NCBI GenBank assembly: GCA_023055505.1 | Contig: JALIRH010000006.1 | Location: forward strand, 26,323,105 to 26,387,104 | Origin: Callipepla californica brunnescens | Lineage: Eukaryota; Chordata; Aves; Galliformes; Odontophoridae | Direction: 5' to 3' | DNA length: 64,000 nucleotides | Part shown: positions 24,749 through 36,712 of the stretch, piece by piece | Layout of the letters: each line of letters starts with the position of its first letter | Position numbering within the stretch: the stretch's first letter is position 1 | Position numbers and translations under genes: made by a program | Notes under the pieces: generated by a model | Databases searched by the model: none | Told to the model about the DNA's origin: nothing | Seen by the model: the letters and a program-made list of their open reading frames with translations, nothing else

Positions 24749-24874
24749 GGTTTTGTTTGTTTGTTTGTTTGTTTATTTTTCAAATCAAGATAACTTGTCC
24801 CTTCTTTGGGAAGTGTTAGTTCTGGATTGTTGTTTTTTTTTTTTTTGTTTTTGTTTTTGTTTTTGTTTTTGTTT
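24749..24874. repeat. Two neighbouring T/G simple repeats
   Basis: (TTTG)n occupies about 24751-24776. After a 55-base unique spacer, a long T run leads into (TTTTTG)n at about 24832-24874. The short Cys/Phe-rich open frame across them is an artefact of the repeat. Confidence 0.9.
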
Positions 24875-27800
24875 TATTGCATCAGGTTGGCAAAATTGCC
24901 AAACAAAATCAAGCATTTGGGAAGTCTATTCAGTAATATAGTGAGCACTCATTAAGGTCAGTTGGATACAACTTTGAGATAATATTTAAAAGAATAGACT
25001 CATTTTTCATGAGTTCATTTGTATGTGTGATAAACACCATACTGGCAACAGTGCTATATGATGATATGAGGTTAAAGACTGCATGAAGATTGATCTATTT
25101 CAAACTTTTTGTAAATTACCAAATATGCTGATGGCTGTTTTAATTTTTTATGGAATCAGTGTAACAGCTTCCTATTTAGCTTCTTTTCTGTGTCTGTCTT
25201 TGGTCCTTTCTCTTTTCCCCAACAGCTTTGCTTAGACGATTTTTGATGGTACACTGGCTGATTCTAGATCTTTACAGTAGAGTATGTGGAACTGTGTGAC
25301 CATAACTCTGACCTAGGTATTAACTGTATCTAATAAATTATTTCATTTTGATGAGAAGTCTTATATTCCTCTGAGGCTTGGGGAGGTGATTCAGATAGAG
25401 CACTGTATACGATTTCTTTCACACAGTGTAGTTTACAAAACTGAATTTCCTTAAGAATGAGGGTCATTAAATATCTGCATTTGTAGAGATAGCATTTATT
25501 CCTTAGAGGCACTATGGAAATTAACAAGTGGTTTATCTTCTGTGGATCTCCTTCCTCTCTTGCATGGCCAAAGGAAAACAGAGATGTGCAAGAAATATGC
25601 TCAAAAGGGAAATTATATATATATCAACACTCAGGCTTTGTGTTGTTCTGAGAGTATTAAATGTGACATTAAAATGTACATCTCTGTGTCTGTCCCTTTA
25701 TATCTTACAATGGGCTAGGAGAAAAAAATAATGAAAAGTGTAATTTTAAAAGGATATATCTAATAAAACCCACTCCACACAATTGTAAATGAATTTCCAT
25801 TAGAATGGGCAACTCATTTCTAAAATGGTTTTCTGCAGGCTCAGATATCCTCATTCAGTACTACTATAAGCTGGAATTAATTATTTTAAGTACAGTATCC
25901 ACAGTGAATATTATTCAGAAGTTTGCTTTGTATATCCTTTAAATATATCTACACTGGTAATGGCAACACCCTTTTCTGTGATAGAACTATTTAAGTGCCA
26001 TAAATTTGTAATTTGACATATTTGAAACAGAAAAGACATGGCAAACTGTCAAGACCTGGTAGATGTATGGATGCTCTCTGGTTTCAAGAAACTTTGAATG
26101 AATTAGGAAGCAATTTTTGAATAAAGAGATAAATAAAATTGAAGTTAAAATAGGGCTTGCGTCCACCCCATCTGAATTAAGAGAAACACAAGCCCTTTCT
26201 CCTCTTTATCATATAGGTGTGTGTACAAGTGCAAGCACACATCACACGTAGGGTTGTCCTGTTAGAAGTTAGGGGTCATTTAATAGAATGAAGGCAGTTG
26301 AAATGAGTTTCCTCCAAACCAGAGTATGATATGTTCCTGGGATGTTTTTTTTCTGATACATCAGTTTGAATCAATACCAAAATAAATCTCATGTGTTTGG
26401 CCACTGAAATTCTGCTGTCTTTGAATCATTCCCAGATAACTAAATGGAACTTGAATCTCTCATTCCAAGTGTACTCTTTTCAAGGTTTTTGTCTCATCAG
26501 GCTATGTATAAATCATTCTATAATTGTACTGATCTGTGAATAAGCAGGATTACTTTAATTAATACGTGTCCTCCAACTTTCAATTTTCTATTCTTGAAAG
26601 TATTTATTAAAAATCATCCATTCCTCTTTTGAAATTTTGCAGCACTTATTAGAACAAAAATTCTAAAGACATAACAAGAAAAAAGGGCTGAAAACAAATG
26701 TCTTCCTGGTCCTATAATTTCCTTCCTCCAGTAATATTTCAGGCCAGCAAATTTTCCACGCCTGCTGGAACAACAGCAAACACCACATAACTCTACTGGA
26801 TACCAAAAGAAATCTCCTTTCCTGGGAAATGCCTTGGGATAACTCTCCTTATACAGGCTCTGCCCTACCCTCATTTCCTTCTCCTTGTCACACCTTCTGC
26901 CCTTTAACTCTGTCCATCTGACTTTCTGAGTAATGTGTAGCAACCGGAAAAGGAAAGTTTTTTGTTTGTTTGTTTGTTTTTCAACTGCCCAGGCTCAATA
27001 TTATTAATAATGTCTGATATGTAATAAATAATAAATGTGTATATTGGTAGTGTTCAAGATATGATTGATAAAAGATGTCAAAATTATGAATAAAGTCTTT
27101 TAGATAGTACTTCTTTCCTTTGACTTTACAAGTTTTAGAATTTCAAAGTTCTATGTGGAACCATCTCCTAGATACTTTATCCAAGCAATTATGGTTATAT
27201 CTATATCTGAATGACTATTATTATTTCATATAGCATTAAAACTTTAATCATATGTGGTTTGTAGCCTATCTCCATGACCACTCTGTTTTTAAAAATGTTT
27301 GTCTGCCTTTTCTCCTCTACGTTTAGTACTGGCTTTGGCTTTAAGGGGCTGTCACAGTTGCATATGTGTTAGTGTGCAAGTGCCAGATTTTCATGTATGT
27401 TCTCCAATGCTCTCCTCTTGAACCTTCAAAAATGCAGACAGGGAACTCTTTGTTTCCATCACTCAGTTAAATGTTTAACGTCCATTTTTGTGTTCATGGC
27501 TTCTACTAGCTTCCTCTGCAAGACAAAATGGTATTCCCTTATGTCCATTATTGTTTTCTTGGCAAATCTACATGCTGCTAGCACTGCTCTGCTCAATCAC
27601 AGGTTCTTGTTCACTACATTCGTAGACCCCCAGGGCCAGATACTGGCTTCTGCTCTGGCAGTATGAATAGCTTGTAAACTTGTGCTAAAGAGGTGCTTGA
27701 GGATTGCCTCCTTCTTTCACCACCCTTATTCTTACTCTCCCTGCTGGATGGCATAGTTTGAGGTCATGTTACAGCATATGTGACCTGGTAAGAATATGGT

Positions 27801-30800
27801 TACCGTTTTCAGGGTACCACTTGAAGAGGATCTTTGTTGGCAGCTGTGACTGAAAGTAGCTCTGATGTTTGTTATTGTAGGAGTTAACTGAGTCAAAAGC
27901 AGGAACAGGTTTAAAGATGGCACGAAGGCCACTTCAGAGTTTGCACCTTGTAAAGTATACTCTATGGAGCACCTTTTAAATTTAAAGAAATAGGATTTCT
28001 TCTAACATTATAATGACTATAACATAAAGAATATTAATTCTGACAGGAGAGATGGATACATTTCTGTATGATAACTAAACCAGTTTCTACAAAGAAAGAA
28101 ACTATTATTTTCAGTCATTTGCTCCTGATTCTAAAACCTGTACAGAGTGTACCAAAAAGAAAATCCTTCCATTAAAATCAAGTGAATGTCTAAGAATTCC
28201 TTTTTTGAGCACTGTTAATTATAAGAGCTAGGGGATAGATATGTTAAGGGATTTAAACGTGTAGAGAATAAGAGATTCTGACATCTGATTTTGGATGTAG
28301 AGCTTTCAGTGTTGTTCTGAGTTAGCTATCTGGTCTCCATATGAACCTCCATAAACAGAGGTTCCTGAGAAAGCTGTCCTTAGAATGTATAACTACAGTC
28401 AACTAGTGCATAGATCAGAGTTCTGCTGTGAAATTGCTCATCACTAGAGATTACACTTGCCTATTTTCCTGACAGCACTTGGAATTCGGACGGACCAAGG
28501 TCTCTCTTTCCAGAGGAGTGCCCACACCTTGCCACAGTCACTATGTATTGCCCCAAGGAAAAAGATCCCTAGCTTTACTTTTATCTCCTTTTGTAATAGA
28601 AATACCAAAGGAACTCTGCTGTAGATGATAAGTCTCAAACTCTCAAGTAACCTGCTGTTTTATGGTGATGTTTTGAATACTTCTCTTGGAAGGGTTCAGG
28701 GAGTGGTGTAGTAGATGCCCAAGCACAATGTAGCCCAAAGTTCTAATGCAGTCCCATGAAGAAAAGAAACAACTGTGCCACCAAAGGAAGCAAGGATACT
28801 ATATAGTGTTGTATACCTCCATTTATTGGAAAATGGACATTCAGCTATCTCTCTGGAGTCATAAAAGACAGTGAAAAAAAATTAATACTTTTTCTCAGTT
28901 TTTCTTTTTTTTTTTTAACTCATCTGAGTGTGTCTATCTGCAATAGATCTTCTATGTAAACTGAATTTTGAGGGGATTCCTTTTGTTCCTTGTTCAAATA
29001 TGTACAGCTTTTGTAATGTATCTGTTTAGGCTTTACTCTTTATCCTCAGATTTTCCTAAATGTAACTATATAGTGACTTAGACACAAATCCTGTTTCTAG
29101 TGTTCATGTCTGTCAGTCAGTTTAATGTTCTGTCTACATATAAAGGTGTCTGTATCCTGGTATAAATAAGGCTCTGTACAAAAGTGCTTTGAATTTATGT
29201 GAATTGACTTCATTTTCAACATACTCCTCTGTGTTAGTCTTTCTATTTTTCACGCAAACTTTTGCCTTTCTGTCTGCTGTTCTGAGCTCGCTGTCTGGTA
29301 TTTAAATATTGCCTAACTAAGTGAATTCATGTTCTGCTGTGCTAATACACAATCAGTTCATGCAAAGTTTGAAAGAAGAAGAAAGAAAATGTCTTATGAA
29401 TTACTTGATTCTGTTTGTACTGTGTGCTGCCTACTTTTCAGTGTTAGAATTTCATTACATTATATGCTGTATCCATAAGATATTGTTCTCATGAGAATAC
29501 TGAACTTGTAATGTTATGAAAGTAAACAACAAAAGCAACAACAATGATAAAACACTATGTAAATGGTCATAACACTAATGAAAATGTCCTGCGTGCTTGT
29601 GGAGAAATGGAAGAGCTACCTTGAGATCTGATAGCAGAAAATTAGCTATCTACAACAAAACAGTACTTCCAAACAATCTTGTCAAAATAAGGAAACAGAA
29701 ATGAGAAGCCTGTAGCGTAACTGTCATGTTAAAGGGAACGGGGTCATATTTTTCTGTCTGTATGCTCCCCCAAGAAATCCTGCCAGAGATAATCATCTTA
29801 GTTATATTGAACTCTTGGGAATGCTGATAAACTTAGAAATAATGAGCTGTGGGCAGTTGTAATCCTTGCATGGATTTTGTTTCAAACTCTCAAGTACTGA
29901 GAAAACAAAATACAGGTAGCATGAAGCCTTCTCTCCAGCAATGCCTTCTTCTCTGAGTATTCTTTGCCATACTCACTTGTACATTCCTCTGCATCAACAT
30001 ATTTTATCTTTCTATAAATCTAGAAGAAATTTCTTCATAGAATTCTTCTCTAAGTCATTTTTTGTTTGAAAAGGAAATACAAAAAGCAACTGAGAGCCAT
30101 CAGCTAAGAGCATAAAGCTGTTTTGATTCTGAAGACTATGCAATCCACAATGCCTTTTTTATTGATGCTGTGTTTGATCATAGACAAGTTATTCTCCAGT
30201 AATGCTCTCCTAAATATGAACGTATATATTTATTCTCTCTTTAGGTTCCTTACCTTTTCTTTTTTTCTTGAAGTGAGGATGTCTAATTCAAAATAAGGCA
30301 TGATATAAAACCCAGCAGTTTGGCAAGAGCTGCACAAAACTTTGCAACTAGTTGCTTAGGTTGATGAAATGATATAAAATAGCCCATTGGTAACTTTTTA
30401 TAAAGCAATGCGAGTAAAACCACGAAGTGAAAGTTCAGAAATTAACAAGTTCATTTCATATGTAAAGAGTAAAGAATGAAACACTGACATTTACCTAGCT
30501 TAAGTATATCTAAGAGTCATGTTGTAATATTGATTATTAAAATATAAAAATATTTCGTCCTTTCTCTTTTCATTCCTTCCCCTCTGAAAATGTAGTGTTC
30601 AGTCTTGTAGTCCTACACATACACATAGCATTTGCATGAGACTGTTTAGAAATACAAGTTTGGCTTACATCCTCATGCACAGATTTTAGCTTTTTATTTT
30701 GATATATGTGTTGTCACTATTTTGATATCAAATATATAGCTGAATAGAAGAAACCAGCTATTTACGGTCATTGAAACAAAGAGTAGATTTGATGAAGGTC

Positions 30801-31532
30801 TTACTCTTGAGTCTGTTGCAAGAGAAATTTGATGAGATAAATCCTCCCTTTAATCTACCATGGCTTTAGTGCACAAAAAATTCCTTCATCATCATTGATG
30901 CTAATGTTGCCCTTCGTGAAAGTTTCTATGCAATTTCAGGCTGTGTGTTAGAAACTGATTTTAAGGAAAGGGTTAAACTTGTTAGCCTGGCAGGTTCCCA
31001 AATTTAAATTAGAATGCAGAAATATGGGACATTCGTTGCTGTTCTTTTTCTACTGTTGGAATTGCAAATGTGTGGGTGAATATATCATTTTGTCCATGTG
31101 GAATGTAGGGTCATCAACAAATAACCTTTTAATACATATACCTCAACCTACTTACAGTTTTAAGAGTCTTGATATAGAGCAATGTGAGATTACAGAAATT
31201 TATATCAAGAATGGATTGTTTATCTCTGCTTCCTTTTAAATCTGAATCCTAGACAGCAGATTTGATAACAGTTTTCTGATCCTGCCTTTTCCTCCTCTTT
31301 AGGTCATTTTGTTTGTGTGTATATGCATATGCTTGTGTGCATATTTGTATAAGCTTATATACCACTATTATCAGATAGATTATTTTAGGAACTACTATGA
31401 AAGTGTTATTGAGTAGGAAAAAGTGCTCAAGAGCATCTAATAGATTTTAGCCCAATCTGCCTGCTGCCTTGTTTTGCACTGAGTCAAGTGTTTTTTTAAG
31501 CTGATAATTGAAAACCTATCTTGTTCTTACAG

Positions 31533-31588
31533 AATGGTTTTGCTGTTGTAAGGCCCCCAGGCCATCATGCTGAAGAATCAACAGCCAT
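31533..31588 (+). CDS. HDAC9: HDAC9 coding exon d (active-site PPGHHAEEST motif)
   Basis: This 56-base exon has 18 codons plus two bases, reading N-G-F-A-V-V-R-P-P-G-H-H-A-E-E-S-T-A and then the AT of a split Met codon. It lies between TTCTTACAG and GTAAGT. The tandem His-His are the charge-relay histidines of the zinc-dependent deacetylase fold (His802/His803 in human HDAC4), and both are present. The exon is followed by an intron of only 243 bases (31589-31831). It is not a multiple of three, so loss of this exon would disrupt the frame. Confidence 0.97.
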
Positions 31589-31831
31589 GTAAGTACCAGG
31601 GAATATTGCCCATCTTGGAGCACTAAGGTTACTGGCAATCACCTGTGTTGTGCATGTCTCTGTAGAACTGTAATTGTTAGCAGATGACTGAAAAGGCTTT
31701 CTAGGTACTCCCAGAAGCAGATTTATGGCCTCAGAGATCATATAGCATTTTTTGAAAATGCTCTGAACATTATTTATAGCTGTTTTCCTGACTGATTTGC
31801 TTTCTTATTTCTGTTCTTCTCTATTCCACAG

Positions 31832-31919
31832 GGGGTTCTGCTTTTTTAATTCGATTGCAATTACTGCCAAATACTTGAGAGACAAGCTAAATATAGGCAA
31901 GATATTGATTGTAGATCTG
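31832..31919 (+). CDS. HDAC9: HDAC9 coding exon e (GFCFFNS segment)
   Basis: This 88-base exon has one base finishing the split Met codon, then 29 codons starting G-F-C-F-F-N-S-I-A-I-T-A-K and ending K-I-L-I-V-D-L in phase 0. It lies between TTCCACAG and GTATGT. The first Phe corresponds to the hydrophobic channel residue Phe812 of human HDAC4. The end of the exon is the beta strand leading to the zinc-binding loop, whose first ligand is the first codon of the next exon. K-Y-L-R-D-K-L-N-I-G-K is clearly HDAC9-type; HDAC4 differs here. Confidence 0.96.
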
Positions 31920-32539
31920 GTATGTATTCTTGACAAGAATCACATTTTCGGTGCATCTAGATAAAAGATAATGAATTTGTATTTACGTGTCAAGACTTTC
32001 CTGCTTTTAATACCTACAAGTAATAAAGGTGTGCATTTCCTCTGATTTTGGGAACTCATTAAAGCCAGGATGGCAGTACTGAAACCATAAACATCTATGT
32101 TTCACTTTAATGGTGTTAACTGCAATTTAATGAGAAGAAGGCACAGATCAGGGCAACTTTTATGGTCCTTAAATGAATTGATACTTCCACTGTTAAAATA
32201 ACCCTACAGAACCCAAGTTTACTTCTCCCTACAGAATACAAACTTTAAATAGTCTGATGTGCTTTAAGGAATGCTGTTGCTTTGGTAACAAAATTGGCCA
32301 TTTCTCCCAGCTAGCAATGATTCAACTTGTTGTGTAAGTTCAGTATCATTAAACAAATCAACAGGTCATTCCTTCTAAGAAGTTTGCAATTCATGTTTGC
32401 CAGTTTTTGATGGTTCCCTGAAGGAAAGCTATGTGATTAAAAATCCACTTCATAGGATTAGTCTTGTATTCTAATAGAAGGCATTCTTACACAATGCTTA
32501 ATAGTTTTAACAAATGGATTATTTAAATGCAGATGACAT

Positions 32540-32930
32540 TTGGCATGTTGTCTATATTATTTTCATGAATAATGAATTGGAGTTCTGCCTTGCACTTAAA
32601 GGATCAGCCCAATGCACAGCCCAAGGAAAGCTGAATGCTGATTTATGAGCACCATTTTTGTTTTCTTACAGTTCATGAGGAGGTGTAATAGGGTGTCTGA
32701 CAAAGCATAGACAGGAAATGAACCCTGGCATCAAAACCTAACCTGTTACATCTGCACTTAATTAATTTTTGCAGGTGATAAAAGATTTAAAGACAAAATA
32801 TGTTAAAGGGTTTTTGAAGTGCAGAGCTTAATAGCCTAAATCTTGTTCATATCTGCACTCATAATTAAATCTTATTGTGAAGTCACGGCCTTACCATCTA
32901 GCACTTTTGTTCAGTTAAACAAGCATACTG
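32540..32930. promoter_or_regulatory. Candidate conserved non-coding block
   Basis: This non-repetitive sequence contains TTAATTAATT (near 32758), an E-box CAGGTG at 32772-32777, TCATAATTAAATC homeobox-like words near 32859, and repeated TGATTTATGA-type words. It lies 0.6 kb downstream of the 31.5-31.9 kb exon pair. The E-box next to a homeobox-type word recalls known developmental enhancer syntax, but one sequence cannot show conservation. Confidence 0.2.
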
Positions 32931-33260
32931 GTTGTTGAAGAGAGCCAGAGAAAGGTGGAATGTGGGAGAAAGAATGGCAAGGGAAAAATGAGTCATAGAA
33001 TAAGTATATGGGTAAGTTAGATATCCTTAGAATGCTTTTTAAAATATGTATCATCATTCTACTATCACTCAGAAACATATTTAAAAACTACAAGAAACCA
33101 GTTTTTGTGAAAAAAATCTCTTCCACTGCGTACTGTATCCATTTGCTGGATCATTCAGTTCATTGAGTTTTACTGCTGTAAATGCTATCCAAATATGAGC
33201 TCTGTGTTAATTATTAATTTTGAATAAGAATATTCTCAAAGTTTCAATTTTATCAGTGTT

Positions 33261-33287
33261 TGTTGTTTTGTTTTGTTTTGTTTTTTA
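33261..33287. repeat. (TTTTG)n simple repeat
   Basis: About four TTTTG units end in a T run. Low complexity only. Confidence 0.9.
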
Positions 33288-33393
33288 CTATGTGTTACAT
33301 TCACCTCGTCAAGAAAAGAAATAAATTCAATTTGACCTATGCAACCAATAAGCACTTAGGAATTCAACTTCAATTTTGCAAAGCAAGGTTAAA

Positions 33394-33425
33394 TGTGCAA
33401 ATGATTACCTGTGCAAATGATTACC
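33394..33425. repeat. Perfect 16-base tandem duplication with octamer-like word
   Basis: TGTGCAAATGATTACC occurs twice in perfect direct tandem, followed by a partial third start TGTG. Each copy carries GTGCAAAT, one base from the POU/Oct octamer ATGCAAAT. Perfect identity points to a recent slippage or duplication event. Confidence 0.95.
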
Positions 33426-36174
33426 TGTGAGGTTTCTTATGCTTACTCAGAGAAGTAGATAGGGAATGTTCAGCCTCTCTCTGACTATTCCATTGGCCAG
33501 AGTATCTCAGCTGGTGAAAGGGGAGAAATATATGGCTGATACAGATTACTTCATTCCTGGAGCAGATGCTGTCCAATCCCTAACCTGCTCCCTGGTCAGT
33601 GCAATGATGCACTAAAATTCATATGGAAAATTTCTTATATGCATGGAAACTGGATAATTCTCAATACAAACTGAATGAAAGAATAATGTTAGTGGTGGTG
33701 TCTCTATGTCCACTAGCAAAACATGGGCATCTGAAAGAAATAAATGAATTAAAAATGTTAGATTTGAAATTAACATTTGAGATTGTATTTTGATAGTGAC
33801 AAGCACAGCAGGACCCCATACTAGTTGACTGCTATGCATATTACTGCAATTTAAATGTTAGACAGTAATGTTCAATCTGACATATTAAACAGAATTCTAG
33901 TTACAAATGGAGTATTTTCTTTGTAGTCACTATATGTTCATATAGAAATTCTTAACTTTAAAATTTTAATCTTTCCTTCATTTCTTTTCTACATAAAAAT
34001 AAAAGATCTCTCTGTTATGTTTTCTTTCCTTCTTTCACCTTTTAAATAAATCTTAATTTTGGAACTGACCTATGTATCCTCAACTCATCTGATCTACTAA
34101 GGGCAGAAGTTGAATATTTTTCTCTTATGGCAACATCCACTGTAATAAACAACACATTCCTTTGTCTAAACAGAGAAATTAGTACTCTTGAAAACAGAGT
34201 AATCCTTGGTGAAATTAATGTTTAGACAGGAAAACTAGCACTGAGATTTCAATAATGAATAATAATAAAGCTCTGTCCTAAGTATGCTTGGATTAGGACT
34301 AATTACAATAACAAAACTAAGTACTCTTACAGAAATCTGCAGAAATATCTGCGTCGCCACCAGTGCTAATCAGATTCTTGTTGAATTCCTAGTCCCGAGA
34401 TCATCCGTACCCATAAATATGCTAGCAAGATCTGTGTGTGTTTTGGAGTAAACCAATTAATTCTGTCCCAGATGAAAACTAGATGTGTTTCTGGGATTAG
34501 GCTTCATACCAGGTTTGACTTCATTTGCCTACTAATAGTATCCTGGCTGCCTTCAATCCTCCAACACCATCACACCAATGTGTGCTGCCTTGCATCCCTA
34601 ATGTGTTACATTTAAGCTAGCCCTTATACAATTTTGCTGTGATTCCATCCTCCTGTTTTTTCAAGCACTTACAACTGAGAAAAAAATAATCATCACAATG
34701 TTATCTTCAGTAGGTTCTAGAGGAGACCAAGTCAAGATTAATACAGTACAGATGAGACTCAATCTATGTAGAGAACCTTGAGCAGTGTTTGTTGGTGAGA
34801 ATCATGGGCTATATCAGCTGGCAAAGAGATTGAGCAATGGGCAATATTTGCTGTGCTCTTACCAGTTTAGACTTAACTGGAGTCCTCATGGAGTCCAGGT
34901 ATCCTGCAGAAAATGTTACCATTGTTAGAGATCTCTGAAACTAAGTTTGTTTCAAACATCTTAGTACTTGTAAAATATATAGTCTGAATGATAATGTCAT
35001 CATTCAAAGTACTTTGTCTTTCCTTCAAATTCTGTCTTTTTGTCAGAAATTTTAAGTGGATCAAATAAAGGTGAAGAATGAACATTATATATATTTTTTC
35101 AGCTTCTCAAAAATCCCAATAGAAAAGTTTACAAAAAGTTTTTGTAACTTTTCCTTCACCAAAGAGAATTTTCCATTTTTGCTGTAAAATTTTGTCTGAT
35201 GCATATTACAATAGTACAACTGTGAAAAAAAATTAAAAATATGAAAATTCCATATCATTCTTTATTATACAGATATGCTGCCAGGATTATTATGTTTTTC
35301 AGAATTTTATTTAATGACAGAATTTCTTTTATCTGGCATTATATAATGGTTGAAGTATGGGCACTGGCCAAAGTCATTCCTTGATTGTGGAAGGCACCAT
35401 CCTATCGGCTACATAATTTAATAGCTAATGAGATCATATTCCTATGTCTTCAACTATTGCCGTCATGATTTTGCAAAAGTGAAGTATGAAGTCCTTTCTG
35501 CATCTGGCATCTCTTTTGATGTGGATCTAACTGCTGAGGGACTGCTAACTGAACTGAATGTTTCAAGAAAGCCAATTTACTCAGCTGGTCGCAGAGCCCT
35601 TGACCTCAGTAGTGGAACTTGGCAAATCAATGAATACACTTATGTTTAGTGTTCTGTCAAAAATTGTGAAAAAGCTCTGTAAACCATAGATCCTTCTGCA
35701 AAATACTAGTTTGTAGTTTAAACATTAGTCTTTCTTCAGAGGCCAATGAGGCTAGTTAATTAAGCCTGAGGGGTTATGAACTGTTGGCAGTTAATAAGTC
35801 ATAAAATTCCTCCATAAAACAGGATGCTAGATTCCATCACTGAGGCAAGGAGTACAAAGAGCTGGTGTATAAATATCTAATTGTACAAAAGGACTGGGAT
35901 TTCTCAATGACTGCTCATCTGGAGTCTCCAGGGCATGCTCGCTATGGTTTCCTGATTTTTAGAAGCCAGTTTAAAAAATGAGTGCATTAAAGAGTAATTT
36001 GCCTGAAAGTTCAGGAAGTATGGGGTGGTGAAGGGAGGGGGAAAAGGAAAGACAAAAGAAGGGCAAAAGAGAGGTAGAGAAACAGAGAGAGAGGGGGTAA
36101 AAGAAAGCAGAACTGAGCTCTCTGCACTGAGTTGGACATTATTACATTTGTCATCTGTTTTCTTTCTCCTTTAG

Positions 36175-36294
36175 GATGTTCACCATGGCAACGGTACACA
36201 GCAGGCTTTTTATGCTGACCCCAGCATCCTGTATGTTTCCCTCCATCGCTATGATGAAGGCAACTTCTTCCCTGGCAGTGGAGCCCCAAATGAG
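36175..36294 (+). CDS. HDAC9: HDAC9 coding exon f (zinc-binding DVHHGNG motif)
   Basis: This 120-base exon encodes exactly 40 codons in phase 0 at both ends, starting [13 protein letters not shown] and ending [11 protein letters not shown]. It lies between CTCCTTTAG and GTTAGG. The first Asp and the following His (D-x-H) correspond to zinc ligands Asp840 and His842 of human HDAC4, and the second Phe of N-F-F-P to the channel residue Phe871. All are intact. Because the exon is in frame at both ends, a transcript skipping it would encode a protein lacking two of the three zinc ligands but otherwise continuous. Confidence 0.97.
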
Positions 36295-36614
36295 GTTAGG
36301 TTTATTTCTATAGAGTCCCATTTTTATTTGTATCTTTCAGGTAATTGCATTGCATGATTACCCCTAATTTTCTTGTCCTTCTCTAGTTCTTTAAATTACA
36401 CCAGATTACCAAATTGTCCACTGGGAGCAGGGGACCAGTGGAGAACAAGTGCATAACCCAGAGCAATCCTTGTCAAATAAGGCCGGCTGATCTGATGTGT
36501 TGTTTGATGTTTGTTTCTAAAGCACACTTCAGATTTTTTTTTCTCTCCCTTCCCTCTTTCCCTCCTCTTTTCCTCCATTTTACTTCTTTTTGTCATTTTC
36601 TTCCTATTTTTCAG
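36295..36614 (+). other. HDAC9: Short HDAC9 intron between exons f and g
   Basis: This 320-base intron has donor GTTAGG and acceptor TTTTTCAG. Its last 85 bases (about 36529-36612) are almost pure pyrimidine, a very long polypyrimidine tract. Confidence 0.93.
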
Positions 36615-36712
36615 GTTGGAAGTGGCCCAGGTGAAGGTTTTAATATAAATATTGCTTGGACAGGTGGTTTGGATCCTCCCATGGGAGATGTTGAGTATCT
36701 CACAGCATTCAG
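36615..36712 (+). CDS. HDAC9: HDAC9 coding exon g ([10 protein letters not shown] segment)
   Basis: This 98-base exon has 32 codons plus two bases, starting [10 protein letters not shown] and ending [10 protein letters not shown] followed by AG, the first two bases of an Arg codon. It lies between TTTTTCAG and [20 protein letters not shown] is characteristic of class IIa deacetylases, and the Trp fits HDAC9. It packs beneath the active site. This is the last coding exon I can identify in the window. The following exon should complete the Arg and encode the segment with the third zinc-ligand Asp and the class IIa-specific His that replaces the catalytic Tyr. Confidence 0.95.

Larger units (their letters stand above)
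21190..31532 (+). other. HDAC9: HDAC9 intron between exons c and d
   Basis: This intron of about 10.3 kb runs from donor GTGAGG to acceptor TTCTTACAG. The first 150 bases continue the GC-rich island of exon c. After that it is AT-rich, with a 20-base tandem duplication at 22841-22880, TTTG and TTTTTG repeats at 24749-24874, and a TTTG repeat near 26962-26981. Moderately GC-rich, non-repetitive stretches at 21690-21840 and 23740-23960 carry no gene that I recognise. Confidence 0.85.
31920..36174 (+). other. HDAC9: HDAC9 intron between exons e and f
   Basis: This intron of about 4.3 kb runs from donor GTATGT to acceptor CTCCTTTAG. It holds a candidate regulatory block at 32540-32930, a TTTTG repeat at 33261-33287, a 16-base tandem duplication at 33394-33425 and a purine-rich stretch at about 36025-36115 near its 3' end. 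Other parts are AT-rich with no gene visible. The open frame at 35428-35649 has no recognised similarity. Confidence 0.85.
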
